The position numbers and the translations under genes were made by a program. From Desulfatitalea alkaliphila (GTDB taxonomy: Bacteria > Desulfobacterota > Desulfobacteria > Desulfobacterales > Desulfosarcinaceae): a DNA stretch of 50,734 bases. This document shows positions 15,478 through 25,527 of this stretch, in pieces. The notes beneath the pieces were generated by a model. The model ran no database searches. It was given only the letters and a program-made list of their open reading frames with translations, and was not told the origin of the DNA. Within the stretch, counting starts at the first letter, position 1, and each line of letters begins with the position of its first letter. The DNA lies in NCBI RefSeq assembly GCF_022968795.1, contig NZ_JALJRB010000032.1:1-50734 (forward strand). Reading direction: 5' to 3'.

Positions 15478-16290
15478 TCAGTAATAGCGACGCGCACCTT
15501 TGTAACGTGCGGCAAAATAGGTGTTGGCAAGGGAAGCGCTGCGGATAGCATTGCCCCGACTGGGCGCGTGGATGAATTGGCCGTCACCGCTGTAAATACC
15601 TACATGGGAAATACGGCTGGTGCGACCGGTGGCGAAAAAAACCAGGTCGCCGGCACGCAGGGCCCCTCGCGCCACGGGGGTGCCGGCCCGAAACTGTTCC
15701 AGGGCAGTACGGGGCAGATCCAACCCATTGAGACGGTACACCGTCATGGTCAAGCCGCTGCAGTCGAACCCCTGCTCGATGCTGGCGCCCCCCCAGCGGT
15801 AATCGGTCCCGATGAAGCGGCTCGCCGTGGCGACGAGCCGCTCTCCCAGGGCCATGGGTGGTTCCGGCAGGATCCGGTCGATTTGGGGGTGCACAATGAA
15901 AAAATCGTCGATCAGACCCCTTGCCTGGATGTCCAGGGCACGGGCCATGGCGGCCTCCCGGGTCTCGAACCGCTCCAGACGCACCTTGAAGAGCCGATCC
16001 AGATCGATGAAGTAGTAGGTGTCCAAACCCGCGCTCTGCAACAGATCGGCATAGGCGGCGGCGCGCTCGCTGGTGGTGAAGGCGCCCACTTGGATGGTGT
16101 ACTGAATGCGAGGCAATACCGCATCGGGCGGTGGTAGGGGTTCGGGCTGTACCGCGGGAAGGGGCGCCGCGGGAACCGGCGGTGGTGCCGGTAATGGCGC
16201 CGGCCGGCCGCACCCCTGGAACCCCGACAACAGCAACAGCATCACGGCCCAAAGCCACCTGCATCCAGCTTTGGACATCGGTGGCACCAT
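15478..16290 (-). CDS. SPOR-NlpC/P60 cell-wall hydrolase, probable lipoprotein
   Basis: 270 residues. A lipoprotein-like signal (LWAVMLLLLSGFQGC) is followed by a Pro-rich linker and an SPOR domain (IQYTIQVGAFTTSERAAAYADLL to about residue 120), which binds denuded glycan strands. The C-terminal NlpC/P60 domain has the catalytic Cys in FDCSGL and the His in SHVGIYSGDGQFIHAP. It should cleave D-Glu/diaminopimelate-type bonds in peptidoglycan. The lipobox (FQGC) is atypical, so anchoring is uncertain. The ATG at 16290 is chosen because CGGAGGTGTCAAGGC precedes it. It is divergent from the marR-tolC operon. Confidence 0.85.
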   Translation of the reverse strand: MVPPMSKAGCRWLWAVMLLLLSGFQGCGRPAPLPAPPPVPAAPLPAVQPEPLPPPDAVLPRIQYTIQVGAFTTSERAAAYADLLQSAGLDTYYFIDLDRLFKVRLERFETREAAMARALDIQARGLIDDFFIVHPQIDRILPEPPMALGERLVATASRFIGTDYRWGGASIEQGFDCSGLTMTVYRLNGLDLPRTALEQFRAGTPVARGALRAGDLVFFATGRTSRISHVGIYSGDGQFIHAPSRGNAIRSASLANTYFAARYKGARRYY

Positions 16291-16412
16291 GCCTTGACAC
16301 CTCCGAAAGGAGAGTTGATCGTTCAACTTCAGATTGCCGCCACGCCCCATTGACATGCCGGCAAGACTACCGAACAGCACCGCAAATTTCAACGGGATTC
16401 GGCAACCGCCCC

Positions 16413-16441
16413 TTGACACCCGATTCGCCCCGCGCTAAAAG
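16413..16441 (+). promoter_or_regulatory. Sigma-70 promoter of the marR-tolC operon
   Basis: TTGACA (perfect), a 17-base spacer, TAAAAG (4 of 6). Transcription would start near 16448, just before the operator at 16459. Confidence 0.6.
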
Positions 16442-16458
16442 CGATGGAAACATTTAGC

Positions 16459-16477
16459 CACCCTAACCATTAGGGTG
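16459..16477. promoter_or_regulatory. Probable MarR operator
   Basis: CACCCTAACCATTAGGGTG: perfect 8-bp arms around a 3-base centre. It lies immediately downstream of the promoter at 16413-16441 and 26 bases before the marR ATG, where a bound dimer would block transcription. Size and symmetry fit MarR-family operators. Confidence 0.75.
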
Positions 16478-16502
16478 ACAAATCAATTTGGCGCTATTGG
16501 CA

Positions 16503-17018
16503 ATGGCATCCGTGATCGACAAAGAAACCACAAGGGCACAGGCCCTTTACATCATCACCACCGGCCGCCGGATACACGAGGAGATTCTCAACCTTCAGAG
16601 CCGGCACCTGGCCAACCTGGCTTCCCCTCCCCACATCGAGTTGTCACTGGCCCAATTCAATGCCATCGGTGTGGTGCGCAGCCAGGAACCGCTGACCATG
16701 GGTGACCTGGCGGACCGGCTCGGCATTTCCGCCCCTTCGGCCTCGGCCATGGTGGATCGGCTGACGGAAAAAGGGCTTTTACAGCGGGAACCGAGTACTG
16801 AGGATCGACGCAAGGTGGTGGTGCGCATCGCGCCGGACGCCAAGCAGGACATTGATGCCATTGAAGCCGGCTTGCTTGCACTTTTTGAAGATCTGGTGCA
16901 GAAACTGGGACCGAAGACCACCGACCAATGGTGCCGGGTGCTGGCGGCCGTCCAAAAGGTATTGCTGTCGGAAACCGGCCCGACGGCCGTTTCCGGAAAT
17001 TCGCCCCCTGGGCCATGA
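16503..17018 (+). CDS. MarR-family transcriptional regulator
   Basis: 171 residues with the winged helix-turn-helix of MarR: LTMGDLADRLGISAPSASAMVDRLTEKGLL followed by the wing REPSTEDRRKVVVRI. It probably represses its own operon with tolC through the palindrome at 16459-16477, releasing on ligand binding. The ATG at 16503 gives a normal N-terminus. A TTG at 16488 is in frame, and neither has a strong ribosome binding site. It lies 19 bases before the tolC-like gene. The ligand is unknown, possibly a substrate of the export channel. Confidence 0.88.
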   Translation: MASVIDKETTRAQALYIITTGRRIHEEILNLQSRHLANLASPPHIELSLAQFNAIGVVRSQEPLTMGDLADRLGISAPSASAMVDRLTEKGLLQREPSTEDRRKVVVRIAPDAKQDIDAIEAGLLALFEDLVQKLGPKTTDQWCRVLAAVQKVLLSETGPTAVSGNSPPGP

Positions 17019-17037
17019 AGAAGAGAGAGGTATACCG

Positions 17038-18459
17038 ATGCAACCCAAATCGACGAGCAGCTTGATGTGGCGTGTTGCCCTGTGCCTGTTCGCGGCACTG
17101 ATGCCCTTGGTCGCCATGGCCGCCGACACGCAACCTCCGGATACCATCGATATCGAGCGCATCGATGTGCTCGACCTGGCAACGGCGGCCCGCATCGCCC
17201 TGGCTGACAACCCCTCGCTGGAGGCGGCCCGGGCACGGGTGGAGCAGGCGGCCCAGGTGGTCCGGCAGGCCCGTTCGGGCTACTGGCCCCAATTGGATGC
17301 ATCGGCCAGTGCCGCCAGGGTGAAAATGTCGGAACGGGATCTGAACTCCCAACTCGCCATCTTCCGAGCCTTGAACCTCCCGGCACCGGACATTGAAAAC
17401 CCGGACGACTATTACCAGGCCGATCTCACGGCCAGTTGGCTGGTGTTCGACGGATTCGCGCGCCGCTTCCGCCTGGCGGCGGCCCGCTTCGGGGAACAGG
17501 CTTCCGGCGCGGCCCGCGAGGACGCCCGTCGCCTGCTGCTGTCGGCCGTCAGCTTCGCCTTTTTACAAGCCCAGTTGGCCCAGGAGAACATCGCCATCGC
17601 CAAAGCCGACGAGGCCTTCAACGACCGGTTGTTGTCCGAAGCCCGCCTGCGCTACGACGTGGGCGCCGGCCCCCTGAGCGATGTGCTCAACTTTCAGGTG
17701 CGCGGCAACACGGCCACCAACCGCCGCCTTCAGGAGGAACGGGCTTTTCAGGCCAGCTTGATCAGCCTGGCCGGCCTGCTGGGGCTGCCCAGCGGTCGGC
17801 TGCCCGGACATGTCCGCCTGGCGTCACTGGAACCCACGGCGGACCGGGAACTGATCGATCCACAGACGGACACGGATGTCATCTTACAAGCCGCCTTGGA
17901 CCATCGGCCCGATTTGCGCCGCAGCGACTGGCTCGTGCGGCAGGCGGAAGCGGGTGTCAAAACGGCGCGGGCGGGCTATTTTCCCACCGTTGCCGTGACC
18001 GGTTCGGTGTTCGGCGAACGGCCGGGGGACATGGGATTCAATGAAGACGATTTCGGTAACAGCATCGGTGTGGGGCTGAGCTGGAATCTCTTCGCCGGCG
18101 GCTTGACGCGCGCCCGGCATGGTGAAGCGCGGGCCCGGTTGTACGAAATCGAGCAGTTGCGTAACAGCGCCCGCATCGACGTGGTCGCCGAGGTGCAAGA
18201 CGTGATCACCCGGATCGAAACGGCCCAGCGCCAACTGACCTTGCAAGAGGCCAATGCCGAACTGGTGCAACAGCAGCGCGACCTGGTGGAAAAGGAGTAC
18301 AAGGCCGGCGTGGGTTCCCTGGTGCGGCTCAACGAAGCCCAACGGGACCTTACGGTGGCCCAGTCCCAACTCACCCTGTCCCGGGTGGCCTTGAAACTGG
18401 CCTGGTACGATCTGCAAACGGCCACCGGCCAGATTCTGGATACGTTTCAAGCCCGTTAG
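17038..18459 (+). CDS. TolC-family outer-membrane efflux protein
   Basis: 473 residues with a signal peptide (VALCLFAALMPLVAMAA) and two OEP repeats. Each repeat carries long periplasmic helices and strands of the TolC barrel (SYWPQLDASASA-type and GYFPTVAVTGSV). Coding follows marR with AGAGAGAGG before the ATG. No inner-membrane pump or adaptor is in this operon, so it may work with a pump encoded elsewhere or share the RND pump at 20670. A strong hairpin follows. Confidence 0.88.
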   Translation: MQPKSTSSLMWRVALCLFAALMPLVAMAADTQPPDTIDIERIDVLDLATAARIALADNPSLEAARARVEQAAQVVRQARSGYWPQLDASASAARVKMSERDLNSQLAIFRALNLPAPDIENPDDYYQADLTASWLVFDGFARRFRLAAARFGEQASGAAREDARRLLLSAVSFAFLQAQLAQENIAIAKADEAFNDRLLSEARLRYDVGAGPLSDVLNFQVRGNTATNRRLQEERAFQASLISLAGLLGLPSGRLPGHVRLASLEPTADRELIDPQTDTDVILQAALDHRPDLRRSDWLVRQAEAGVKTARAGYFPTVAVTGSVFGERPGDMGFNEDDFGNSIGVGLSWNLFAGGLTRARHGEARARLYEIEQLRNSARIDVVAEVQDVITRIETAQRQLTLQEANAELVQQQRDLVEKEYKAGVGSLVRLNEAQRDLTVAQSQLTLSRVALKLAWYDLQTATGQILDTFQAR

Positions 18460-18515
18460 CGCGTCAAGGTCAACAAGGACGCCCCGGCGCCAAGCAACGG
18501 CGGCCCATCCCTTCA

Positions 18516-18553
18516 CCGGCCCCGCTTGCCCCGCAAAGGGGGGTCGGGGCCGG
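18516..18553 (+). terminator. Terminator-like hairpin after marR-tolC
   Basis: CCGGCCCCG and CGGGGCCGG form 9-bp arms with a further GCCCC/GGGG pairing inside. It lies between convergent genes. The T-run is weak (CACGCTTTGT). Confidence 0.6.
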
Positions 18554-18607
18554 CACGCTTTGTCTCAACAGACCGATTTGTCGATCCCGTTCATCCAGCA
18601 ACGGCGG

Positions 18608-18904
18608 CTACTCGCTGAAACCGTAGTGATACACCTCGTATTGGGTGGCGCCCCCCAACAACGCATCGATCTGCTCCTGAATCTGCTGGCGATCGGCACT
18701 GTTGAGCCACTTGACCCACGCATCGGAGGATTGCCAATTGCTGATGACCAGGAACTCCTCGGGGTTGTTCAGATTGCGCAGGGTTTCTCCTGAAATGTAC
18801 CCCTCCTGGTTCATGGCCAGGGAACGCATCTGCCGGAACAGGGGAATCATCTCTCTGGCCTTGTCTTCCGGAACGACTCTTTTGATGAGGGCTTTGACGG
18901 CCAT
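18608..18904 (-). CDS. Antibiotic biosynthesis monooxygenase (ABM) domain protein
   Basis: 98-residue single-domain protein with the ferredoxin-like ABM fold: ALIKRVVPEDKAREMIPLFRQMRSLAMNQEGYISGETLRNLNN, then EFLVISNWQSSDAWVKWL. Members include heme-degrading and quinone monooxygenases as well as many of unknown role. The catalytic residues are not diagnostic here. ATG at 18904 follows GGAGGTTGTA. It is monocistronic. Confidence 0.8.
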   Translation of the reverse strand: MAVKALIKRVVPEDKAREMIPLFRQMRSLAMNQEGYISGETLRNLNNPEEFLVISNWQSSDAWVKWLNSADRQQIQEQIDALLGGATQYEVYHYGFSE

Positions 18905-19090
18905 TACAACCTCCTTGCCGGAACGGCGTTTGGGGTGAAGGACGGTGGCCTTGCAGCGGTGTCAGGGAAAGGTCTCGGGACAACGCCGACACTGGTTGGA
19001 GAGCACTGCTATTGGTAAGTATAAGGGGACGTTGAGCCGCCTGTCAAAGAGAAAAGCGGTTATACACAAATCCCGAATAAGATCAGCAGC

Positions 19091-19148
19091 GGGATCGAAA
19101 TCGAAATCGAAATCAGGATCGGGATCCACTACCCATCCATCCCGATCC
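19091..19148. repeat. Hexamer tandem repeat and hairpin at the end of the RND operon
   Basis: At 19091-19113 ATCGAA is repeated three times. At 19116-19125 GGATCGGGAT pairs perfectly with ATCCCGATCC at 19139-19148, overlapping the stop of the minus-strand tolC-like gene. The hairpin could end transcription of that operon, though no clear T-run follows. Confidence 0.5.
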
Positions 19149-20640
19149 CCCGACGTTCCAGCAAGGTCCCTTCGAAACGGTAAAGGTCGGTGAGCGCTTT
19201 CAGGTAGGCCACCACGGCGCGCACCTCGTCGATCCGGCTGACCAACAGGTCCCGCTGGGCCTGGGCCACCAAAAGGTTGGTGGAGCGCCCCACGCGGAAC
19301 TTTTCGGTTTCGATGCGCAGTTTCTCCTCTTGCCACTGGCGGGTGGCCGCACTGGCGCCGATCTGCTCCCGGGTGCGGTCCACCTCCAGGTGGGCGATGC
19401 GAATGTCCAAGGCTACCACTTGGCGCAAGTTGTCCAGGGCCTTTTCCGCTTGCTCGCGGCTCAAACGGGCACGCCGGTGGCGGGCCTTGGCGTCACGGTT
19501 GACCAGCGGATAGGCCAGGCGGATGCCGGCCTGCGCGTCGTAATGGTCGCCGTCCAATTCGCCGAAGGCGCTGCCGAAGGAATCGGCATAACCGCTTTTG
19601 CCCAATTGAACGAACAGGTCCAGGCGGGGCAGCAGCCCGTTGCGGGTGCGCACCACCTCCAATTCGCCCCGATCGATCTCCAGGCGGGCCTGGTTCATCT
19701 CTGGACGGCGGCGCAACCCTTCATCGACGGAACGGCCCACCGGATCGAGCTGCACCGATGGAATGGCGGGTGGATGGGAAAGGGCCAGCTCTCGATCGAA
19801 CATCGCTCCCGGCGGATTGACCAGCTGCAGCAGTCGCAGCCGGTTGGCGGCCACCGCGTTTTTGGCGTCGATCAACCCCTGCCGCTGCAACGCCACCTCG
19901 GCCTGCACCGCGGGCAGTTCCGCCTCGGCCATGGCGCCCACGGCGATCATGGCCCGCGTGTCGGACAACTGCTGCTCGGCCAGCTTGAGACTCTCGCGCA
20001 CGATTTCGATCTGCCGCAGGGAGAGGGCGTAATCCCAATAGGCATGCTCCACCCCGGCCACCAAGGCTTCGCTGAACCCCTGCAGTTCGTATCGACTGAT
20101 TCGGGTTTCCAGTCGTGCCTGCCGTAAACGGGCCAGGTTGACCGCCGTGCCGAAACCTTGCAACAGCGATTGGTTCAGGGCCAGCCCCAGGCGACCGGCG
20201 TAGCGCCCGTCGTCGGGCCGGCCGGCATCGGCACGGCCGGCGGCGGCTTCCAATGTGAGGGCCGTGCCGGTGGGAAAATAGGTGTCCAGGGCGATGAAGC
20301 CTTCATCCACCTTGTTGACCTGGTTCTGCTCGGCGGTGGAGGGACGAGGTCCGACGACGCGCTGGGTGGCAGCGCCGGCCGACAGCACGGGATCGAAGAC
20401 GGACCGGGCCTCGTCCTCGAAACTTTGGATGATTTCCGGCGTCAGTCGCTCGACGGCCAGCGAGCGGTTGTTCTCCAGGGCCATGAGCACGGCATCGGCC
20501 AAGGTGATGGTCAGAACGGCGGTGTCGTGGGGCGGGGGTGCATTGTCCATGGGGGCGGATTGCGGTTCCGCCGCGACGGGCGACGCCCCCAGCGCCAGGA
20601 TCAGCAGACCGAACATCAGTGAACGGATGGCAACCGGCAT
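19129..20640 (-). CDS. TolC-family outer-membrane protein of an RND system
   Basis: 503 residues. A signal peptide (SLMFGLLILALGASPVAAE) is followed by two OEP repeats, with typical blocks ALENNRSLAVERL, GYADSFGSAFGELDG and ALDNLRQVVALDIRIAHLEVDR. ATG at 20640 has GAGGAGCCAATTTC upstream. It is the last gene of the adaptor-pump-channel operon, 29 bases after the pump. It would form the outer-membrane exit duct of this pump. It is only distantly similar to the channel at 17038. Confidence 0.87.
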   Translation of the reverse strand: MPVAIRSLMFGLLILALGASPVAAEPQSAPMDNAPPPHDTAVLTITLADAVLMALENNRSLAVERLTPEIIQSFEDEARSVFDPVLSAGAATQRVVGPRPSTAEQNQVNKVDEGFIALDTYFPTGTALTLEAAAGRADAGRPDDGRYAGRLGLALNQSLLQGFGTAVNLARLRQARLETRISRYELQGFSEALVAGVEHAYWDYALSLRQIEIVRESLKLAEQQLSDTRAMIAVGAMAEAELPAVQAEVALQRQGLIDAKNAVAANRLRLLQLVNPPGAMFDRELALSHPPAIPSVQLDPVGRSVDEGLRRRPEMNQARLEIDRGELEVVRTRNGLLPRLDLFVQLGKSGYADSFGSAFGELDGDHYDAQAGIRLAYPLVNRDAKARHRRARLSREQAEKALDNLRQVVALDIRIAHLEVDRTREQIGASAATRQWQEEKLRIETEKFRVGRSTNLLVAQAQRDLLVSRIDEVRAVVAYLKALTDLYRFEGTLLERRGIGMDG

Positions 20641-20669
20641 GAAATTGGCTCCTCGTTGCCCGCGACCGC

Positions 20670-23600
20670 TCAGGAAGCCGGCGCATCGGTTTCCCGAACC
20701 AGGTGCTTGCGCGCGATCAGGGCATAGGCCGTGGGCACAACGATCAGGGTGATGAAAGTGGAGCTGAACAGACCGCCCACGATGGCCCGCGCCATGGGCG
20801 CCTGGGCCTCGCTGCCTTCGCCCAATCCGAGGGCCAGGGGGGTCATGGCCAGCATGGTGGTCATGGCGGTCATCAAGATGGGCCGCATGCGGCGGCGGCC
20901 GGCCTCCTCGATGGCGGCGTTCATGGCCATACCGTCCCGCCGGCGCAGCAGGTTGATATGGTCCACCAGCAGAATGGCGTTGTTGACGACGATGCCGCCG
21001 AGCATGATGCAACCGATGTAGGACTGCACATTGAAAGTGGTGCCGGTCAGATAGAGCATCAGGATCACGCCGATGGCGGCGAAGGGCACCGAAAACATCA
21101 CGATGAAGGGATCGCGCAGCGATTCGTAAAGGGAGGCCATCACCATGTAAACCAGCACCAGAGCCAGCACGAAGCTCAGCAACAACTCAGCAAAGGCTTT
21201 CTGCTGCTCCTCGTAATCGCCGCTGATGGGGATGCTGAAATCCCGCGGCACCGGTATGGTCGCCAACCCGTTGCGCACATCAGCCAGAATGGCGCCCATG
21301 TCCCGGCCGCTGTATTCGGCCGTTACATAGACCACCCGCTCCTGGTCCTTGCGCTCGATGAAGGTCGGTCCGCGCCGCTGGGTGGTGGAAACCACGTTGC
21401 GCAGAATCACCGGTTCGCCGTCCGCATTGATCACCGGCAGATCCAGGATTTCGCGTAAGGAGCGGCGCTGGGCATCGGCCAACTGCACCAGGATGGTGTA
21501 TTCGTTGCCCCCTTCGCGAAAGGTGCCCGCCGAAGTGCCCGACAACACCGTCTGGAGCGTGGTGGCCACTTGGGAAACGGTCAATTTCATGTCGGCGGCC
21601 TTGCCCCGATCCACCACGATCAGCTCCTCGGGGGAGCCGGTTTCCCGGCTCACGCGGGTGTCGGTCACGCCCGGCACCGCGGCGATCACCGTTTCCACCT
21701 GGCGCGCCAGGGCATCGGCCGTCTCCAGATCGTGGCCCCGCACATCCACCTGCAGCCGATCATCGCCCTGGGTGCCCATGCGCAGCAAAAACAGCCCCTG
21801 GCCCGCCCGGGTACGGATCTCCACCCCGGGCAAATCGCTCAGCGCCGAACGCAACGCCTGGGCGATCTGTTCACTGGAGCGATTGCGCTGGTTGACCGGC
21901 ACCAGGGCGATGCGCATCTCGCCGGCATTGGTGCCTCGGGCCCGCCAACTGGACGCGCCGATGAAAACCACGGTGTTGTCGATCTCCGGCACGGCCTCGT
22001 AAACGAGGGGTTCGATCTCCTGAAAAGCTTGATCCACGACTTCCAGGCGGGTGCCCACGGCCATCTCCGCATTGACCCGCACCTCGCTCTCGTCGGTGGA
22101 CGGCATCAGTTCCACGCCCACCAGGGGAACCAAGGCCAGACACAGAATCAGAACAGCGACGGCGGCGCCGAGGGTGCGTCCGCGACGGTACAAACTCCAG
22201 TGCAAGAACCGCCGGTAGCGCTCCTCCAAACGGGTGTAGAACCCTTCGAGGCGGCTGGAGAGGGCGGCGCCGGCCGTCTCCGGCACGTCGGCCGCCGCCA
22301 CCGCCGGGCCACGCCCCCCGCGGGCGGCCAACATGGGCACCAGGGTCAGCGCCACGGTGAGGGAACAGGCCAGGGCGAATCCCACCACGTAGGCCAACTG
22401 CCGGAAAATGAGTCCGGACATTCCCTCGACGAACACCAGCGGAAGAAAAACCGCCAGGGTGGTGATGGTGCTGGCGATCACCGCGGCCCGCACTTCCTGG
22501 CTGCCCTGAATGGCGGCGCGCTTGGCGTCCAACCCCTTTTCACGCAGCCGGTAGATGTTCTCCAAAACCACGATGGCGTTGTCCACCAGCATGCCGATGC
22601 CCAGGGCCAAACCGCCCAGGGTCATGATGTTGAGCGTGAAACCGCCCCAGTACATCAGCGCGAAGGTGGCCACGATGGAGATGGGAATGGTGGTGACGAT
22701 GATAGCCGTACTGGAGATGTTGCGCAGGAACATCAGCAGCACCAAAACCGCCAGCACGCCGCCGTAGACGATGGAGCGGCCCACGTTGGCGATGGAGCGC
22801 TTGATGTAGGCCGATGTGTCGATAATGGGGGTGATGCGCATCTGGGGGATGTCCTCATTGATCCGCGCCACCTCCGCCAGCACGCCGTCGGCCACCTCCA
22901 CGGTGTTCTTGCCCGATTGCTTGTTGACCGCCAGCCGCACCCCCGGTTGGCCATTGACCCGGATGATGCGGGTCACCCGTTCCCACTTGTCCTCCACCGA
23001 GGCGATTTCGCGCAGCTTGACCGAAGCCCCTTCGCGCAGGGCCACCACCGTATCCCCCAACTCATCCAGGCGCACGAATACACCCGGCGTGCGAATGGTG
23101 ATGTCCAACAAACCGTACTCGATGGTGCCGGCTGGCAGGGTCACGTTCTCCGCCCGGATGCGCTCGATGATCCGCTCCACCCCGATACCCAAAGCTTTGA
23201 TCTTGTCCGGATCCAGATTGACATGGATCTCCCGCTCCAACCCGCCCCGGATATCCAGGGAAGCCACCCCCGGCACGCGCTCGATGCGGTACTTGACTTG
23301 GTGGTCGATGATGGAACGCAGCTGGATGGGGTCCAGGGAGCTGGCAACACCCAGGATCAGAATGGGAAAGGACGCCAGATCGAATTTGCGCAAGATGGGT
23401 CGATCGGCATCGTCGGGCAGCAGGGGAATCACCCGATCCAGTCGGTCACGCAGGTCGTTGGCCGCTTCATCCAGGTCGGTGCCCCAGGTGAAGGTGACCC
23501 GCACGCTGCTCATCCCCTCGGAGGAAACGGAGGTCACCTCCTCCACCCCCGGCACGGCGCTGACCGCCTCTTCCACGGGACGGGTGACCAGCTCCTCCAT

Positions 23601-23774
23601 CTCCTCGGGGCTGGCGTTGCTGTATTCCGTGACCACGCTGAGGGTCGGGTAGGTGATGTCCGGCATCAGGTCGATGGCCAGACGGGAAAGGGAAACCAAA
23701 CCGAGAATGATGACGATCAGCGCCGCCATCACGCTCATCACCGGCCGCTGAATGGCAAAGGTGGAGATGTTCAT
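20670..23774 (-). CDS. RND efflux transporter, AcrB/HAE1 type
   Basis: 1034-residue inner-membrane pump with the 12-helix RND plan: first helix near the N-terminus ([18 protein letters not shown]), a large periplasmic loop, a helix bundle with [19 protein letters not shown], a second loop, then [21 protein letters not shown] near the C-terminus. Length and motifs fit hydrophobe/amphiphile pumps rather than CusA-type metal pumps, since no Met-rich sites stand out. It is driven by the proton gradient. It overlaps the adaptor gene by 4 bases and so is translationally coupled to it. Confidence 0.92.
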   Translation of the reverse strand: MNISTFAIQRPVMSVMAALIVIILGLVSLSRLAIDLMPDITYPTLSVVTEYSNASPEEMEELVTRPVEEAVSAVPGVEEVTSVSSEGMSSVRVTFTWGTDLDEAANDLRDRLDRVIPLLPDDADRPILRKFDLASFPILILGVASSLDPIQLRSIIDHQVKYRIERVPGVASLDIRGGLEREIHVNLDPDKIKALGIGVERIIERIRAENVTLPAGTIEYGLLDITIRTPGVFVRLDELGDTVVALREGASVKLREIASVEDKWERVTRIIRVNGQPGVRLAVNKQSGKNTVEVADGVLAEVARINEDIPQMRITPIIDTSAYIKRSIANVGRSIVYGGVLAVLVLLMFLRNISSTAIIVTTIPISIVATFALMYWGGFTLNIMTLGGLALGIGMLVDNAIVVLENIYRLREKGLDAKRAAIQGSQEVRAAVIASTITTLAVFLPLVFVEGMSGLIFRQLAYVVGFALACSLTVALTLVPMLAARGGRGPAVAAADVPETAGAALSSRLEGFYTRLEERYRRFLHWSLYRRGRTLGAAVAVLILCLALVPLVGVELMPSTDESEVRVNAEMAVGTRLEVVDQAFQEIEPLVYEAVPEIDNTVVFIGASSWRARGTNAGEMRIALVPVNQRNRSSEQIAQALRSALSDLPGVEIRTRAGQGLFLLRMGTQGDDRLQVDVRGHDLETADALARQVETVIAAVPGVTDTRVSRETGSPEELIVVDRGKAADMKLTVSQVATTLQTVLSGTSAGTFREGGNEYTILVQLADAQRRSLREILDLPVINADGEPVILRNVVSTTQRRGPTFIERKDQERVVYVTAEYSGRDMGAILADVRNGLATIPVPRDFSIPISGDYEEQQKAFAELLLSFVLALVLVYMVMASLYESLRDPFIVMFSVPFAAIGVILMLYLTGTTFNVQSYIGCIMLGGIVVNNAILLVDHINLLRRRDGMAMNAAIEEAGRRRMRPILMTAMTTMLAMTPLALGLGEGSEAQAPMARAIVGGLFSSTFITLIVVPTAYALIARKHLVRETDAPAS

Positions 23775-24955
23775 GGCCGTTCGGTCAGCGCTGCGGTGGA
23801 GCGGCTCTCGGGAATGGAAATGGCCGCGCCGTCCACCACAAGGTGCACGCCCAGGGTCACTACCTCACCCTCCAGTTGCGGCGTGAGCACTTGGGCCAGA
23901 TCACCTTCGGTGATGCCCACGGTCACCGACACGAACCGGGCGGTGCCGGCATCGCGGTCGGCCAGAAAAACACCCCTTTGACCGCCGCGGGTCACCAGGG
24001 CCGACAGCGGCACCACCGTGGCGTCCGCGTACTCGGCGAACTCGATGTGGGCGCGCACAAACATGCCCGGCTTCAATTCCATGGCGGGATTGGGCACTTC
24101 GATCTCCACCCGCGCCTGGCGGGAAGTTTCCTTGAGCAGGGGCGCAATGCGCGCCACCCGTCCGGTGAAGGTCCGGCCGGGAAAGGCATCGGTGGTCACG
24201 ACGGCCGTCAGATCCGGCGTAATCCGCGCATAGTCCCGCTCGATCACATGCACCACCGCATTGAGACGACGGATGTCCAGCACTGAAACAATGGGCGTGT
24301 TGGCGGACAGAAGCGCGCCTTCGTCCACGAACCGTTCGCCGACCACCCGCTGGACGCCGTTGCTTTCAGGCACATGGATGCGCGTGTAGGCCAACCGCAC
24401 TTCGGCGAGACGCAACGTCGCCTCCCGCTGGGCCACCTGGGCCGCGGCCACCCGCATACGGGCCTGCAGGGCATTGTATTCCGATTCGGCGGCATCCAGC
24501 TGGGATTCGGAAGCGATGCGCTGCCGGTGCAAGGCCACGGTGCGCTCGAACTCCCGCCGGCTGCTCTCCAGGGTGGTGATCGCCTCCTCGAGACTGGCCC
24601 GGGCCACCTCCAGCTCCGCCCGCGCCTGACTCACCTGCTGGCGATACTCTTCATCGTCCAGCACCGCCACCAACTGGCCGGGAGCCACCGCATCGCCGAT
24701 ATGGACCAGTATCTTTTCCAGCCGACCGGCGATCTTGGGTGCGACCTCGAATCGGGACGTCGGCAGCAGGGTGCCGGTGAAGGTCGCCACATCCCGCATG
24801 TCCGCACGCCGCACGGGCACCACCTCCACCGCCACCGGGCGAACGGCCCGCGGCTGCCCCGCCTCGTCCCGCCCAGTGCTGAAGTGGCTCCACAACTGCC
24901 AGACCAACAGCAACAAAACGGCGGCACCGATGCCAATGGCAATATTTCTTTTCAT
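23771..24955 (-). CDS. RND periplasmic adaptor (membrane fusion protein)
   Basis: 394 residues. An N-terminal membrane anchor (IAIGIGAAVLLLLVWQLW) is followed by the lipoyl half-motif (GRLEKILVHIGDAVAPGQLVAVLDD), an alpha-helical hairpin, the second lipoyl half (GERFVDEGALLSANTPIVSVLD), a beta-barrel and a membrane-proximal domain. It links pump and outer-membrane channel in the periplasm. It is the first gene of the operon, and no regulator lies next to it. Confidence 0.9.
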   Translation of the reverse strand: MKRNIAIGIGAAVLLLLVWQLWSHFSTGRDEAGQPRAVRPVAVEVVPVRRADMRDVATFTGTLLPTSRFEVAPKIAGRLEKILVHIGDAVAPGQLVAVLDDEEYRQQVSQARAELEVARASLEEAITTLESSRREFERTVALHRQRIASESQLDAAESEYNALQARMRVAAAQVAQREATLRLAEVRLAYTRIHVPESNGVQRVVGERFVDEGALLSANTPIVSVLDIRRLNAVVHVIERDYARITPDLTAVVTTDAFPGRTFTGRVARIAPLLKETSRQARVEIEVPNPAMELKPGMFVRAHIEFAEYADATVVPLSALVTRGGQRGVFLADRDAGTARFVSVTVGITEGDLAQVLTPQLEGEVVTLGVHLVVDGAAISIPESRSTAALTERP

Positions 24956-25131
24956 GGGACCAAAATAACCAAACCGAACCCTGTTCGCAATAGGTATTAA
25001 AAAGGCTCAACAGATGATTCAAAATCGGCTAATGTAAATAGCCCGAGAATGGAGACGGGCAAGCGATCCGAGCAAACGGTCGGCAATCCGGCCTCGACCC
25101 CCGAAACCGGACGACAACCGATGGAGCGATC

Positions 25132-25512
25132 ATGACTTTCAAAACCTTGGTGCTGATCATGTGCGGCGGCGGCCTGGGGGCCGTCGGTCGCTACGGCGTG
25201 GGTTTGCTGACCATGCGCTTCTGGGGCCACCTCTTTCCCTGGGGCACCATGCTGGTCAATCTGGCGGGCTGTTTTCTGGCGGGTTTGCTTTACGGACTGG
25301 CGGAGCGGGCGCGATGGATCACGCCCGAGCTGCGCCTGTTGCTCATCACCGGCTTTCTGGGGGCCTTCACCACCTTTTCCGCCTTTGCCCTGGAAACGGT
25401 CAACACCGCCCGCGCCGGTTTGCTGCAACAATCCCTGACCAACATCCTGATCAACACCCTGGGCGGCATCGCCCTGGCCTTTCTGGGCCTCTGGCTGGCG
25501 CGCCTGCAGTAG
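25132..25512 (+). CDS. crcB: Fluoride channel Fluc/CrcB
   Basis: 126 residues, four membrane helices. Family motifs are intact: GGGLGAVGRYGVG, WGTMLVNLAGCFLAG and GFLGAFTTFSAFALET, including the Asn and Phe residues that line the fluoride path. It works as a dual-topology dimer exporting fluoride. No fluoride riboswitch was recognised in the 170 bases upstream. It ends 12 bases before the stop of the convergent nine-gene operon. Confidence 0.93.
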   Translation: MTFKTLVLIMCGGGLGAVGRYGVGLLTMRFWGHLFPWGTMLVNLAGCFLAGLLYGLAERARWITPELRLLLITGFLGAFTTFSAFALETVNTARAGLLQQSLTNILINTLGGIALAFLGLWLARLQ

Positions 25513-25527
25513 GCGCATCCGCGCCTA
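25510..25527. terminator. Hairpin between convergent crcB and the nine-gene operon
   Basis: TAGGCGC and GCGCCTA form perfect 7-bp arms with a 4-base loop, covering both stop codons. There is no T-run, so it may only partly end transcription. Confidence 0.45.

Noticed and set aside
21570-23981. An 800-codon open frame on the plus strand opposite the RND pump
   Set aside because: Mirror frame of a conserved AcrB-type gene, with His/Gln/Gly-rich composition and no domain.
24956-25131. Search for a fluoride riboswitch before crcB
   Set aside because: I could not find the conserved core of the crcB motif in the 176 bases upstream.
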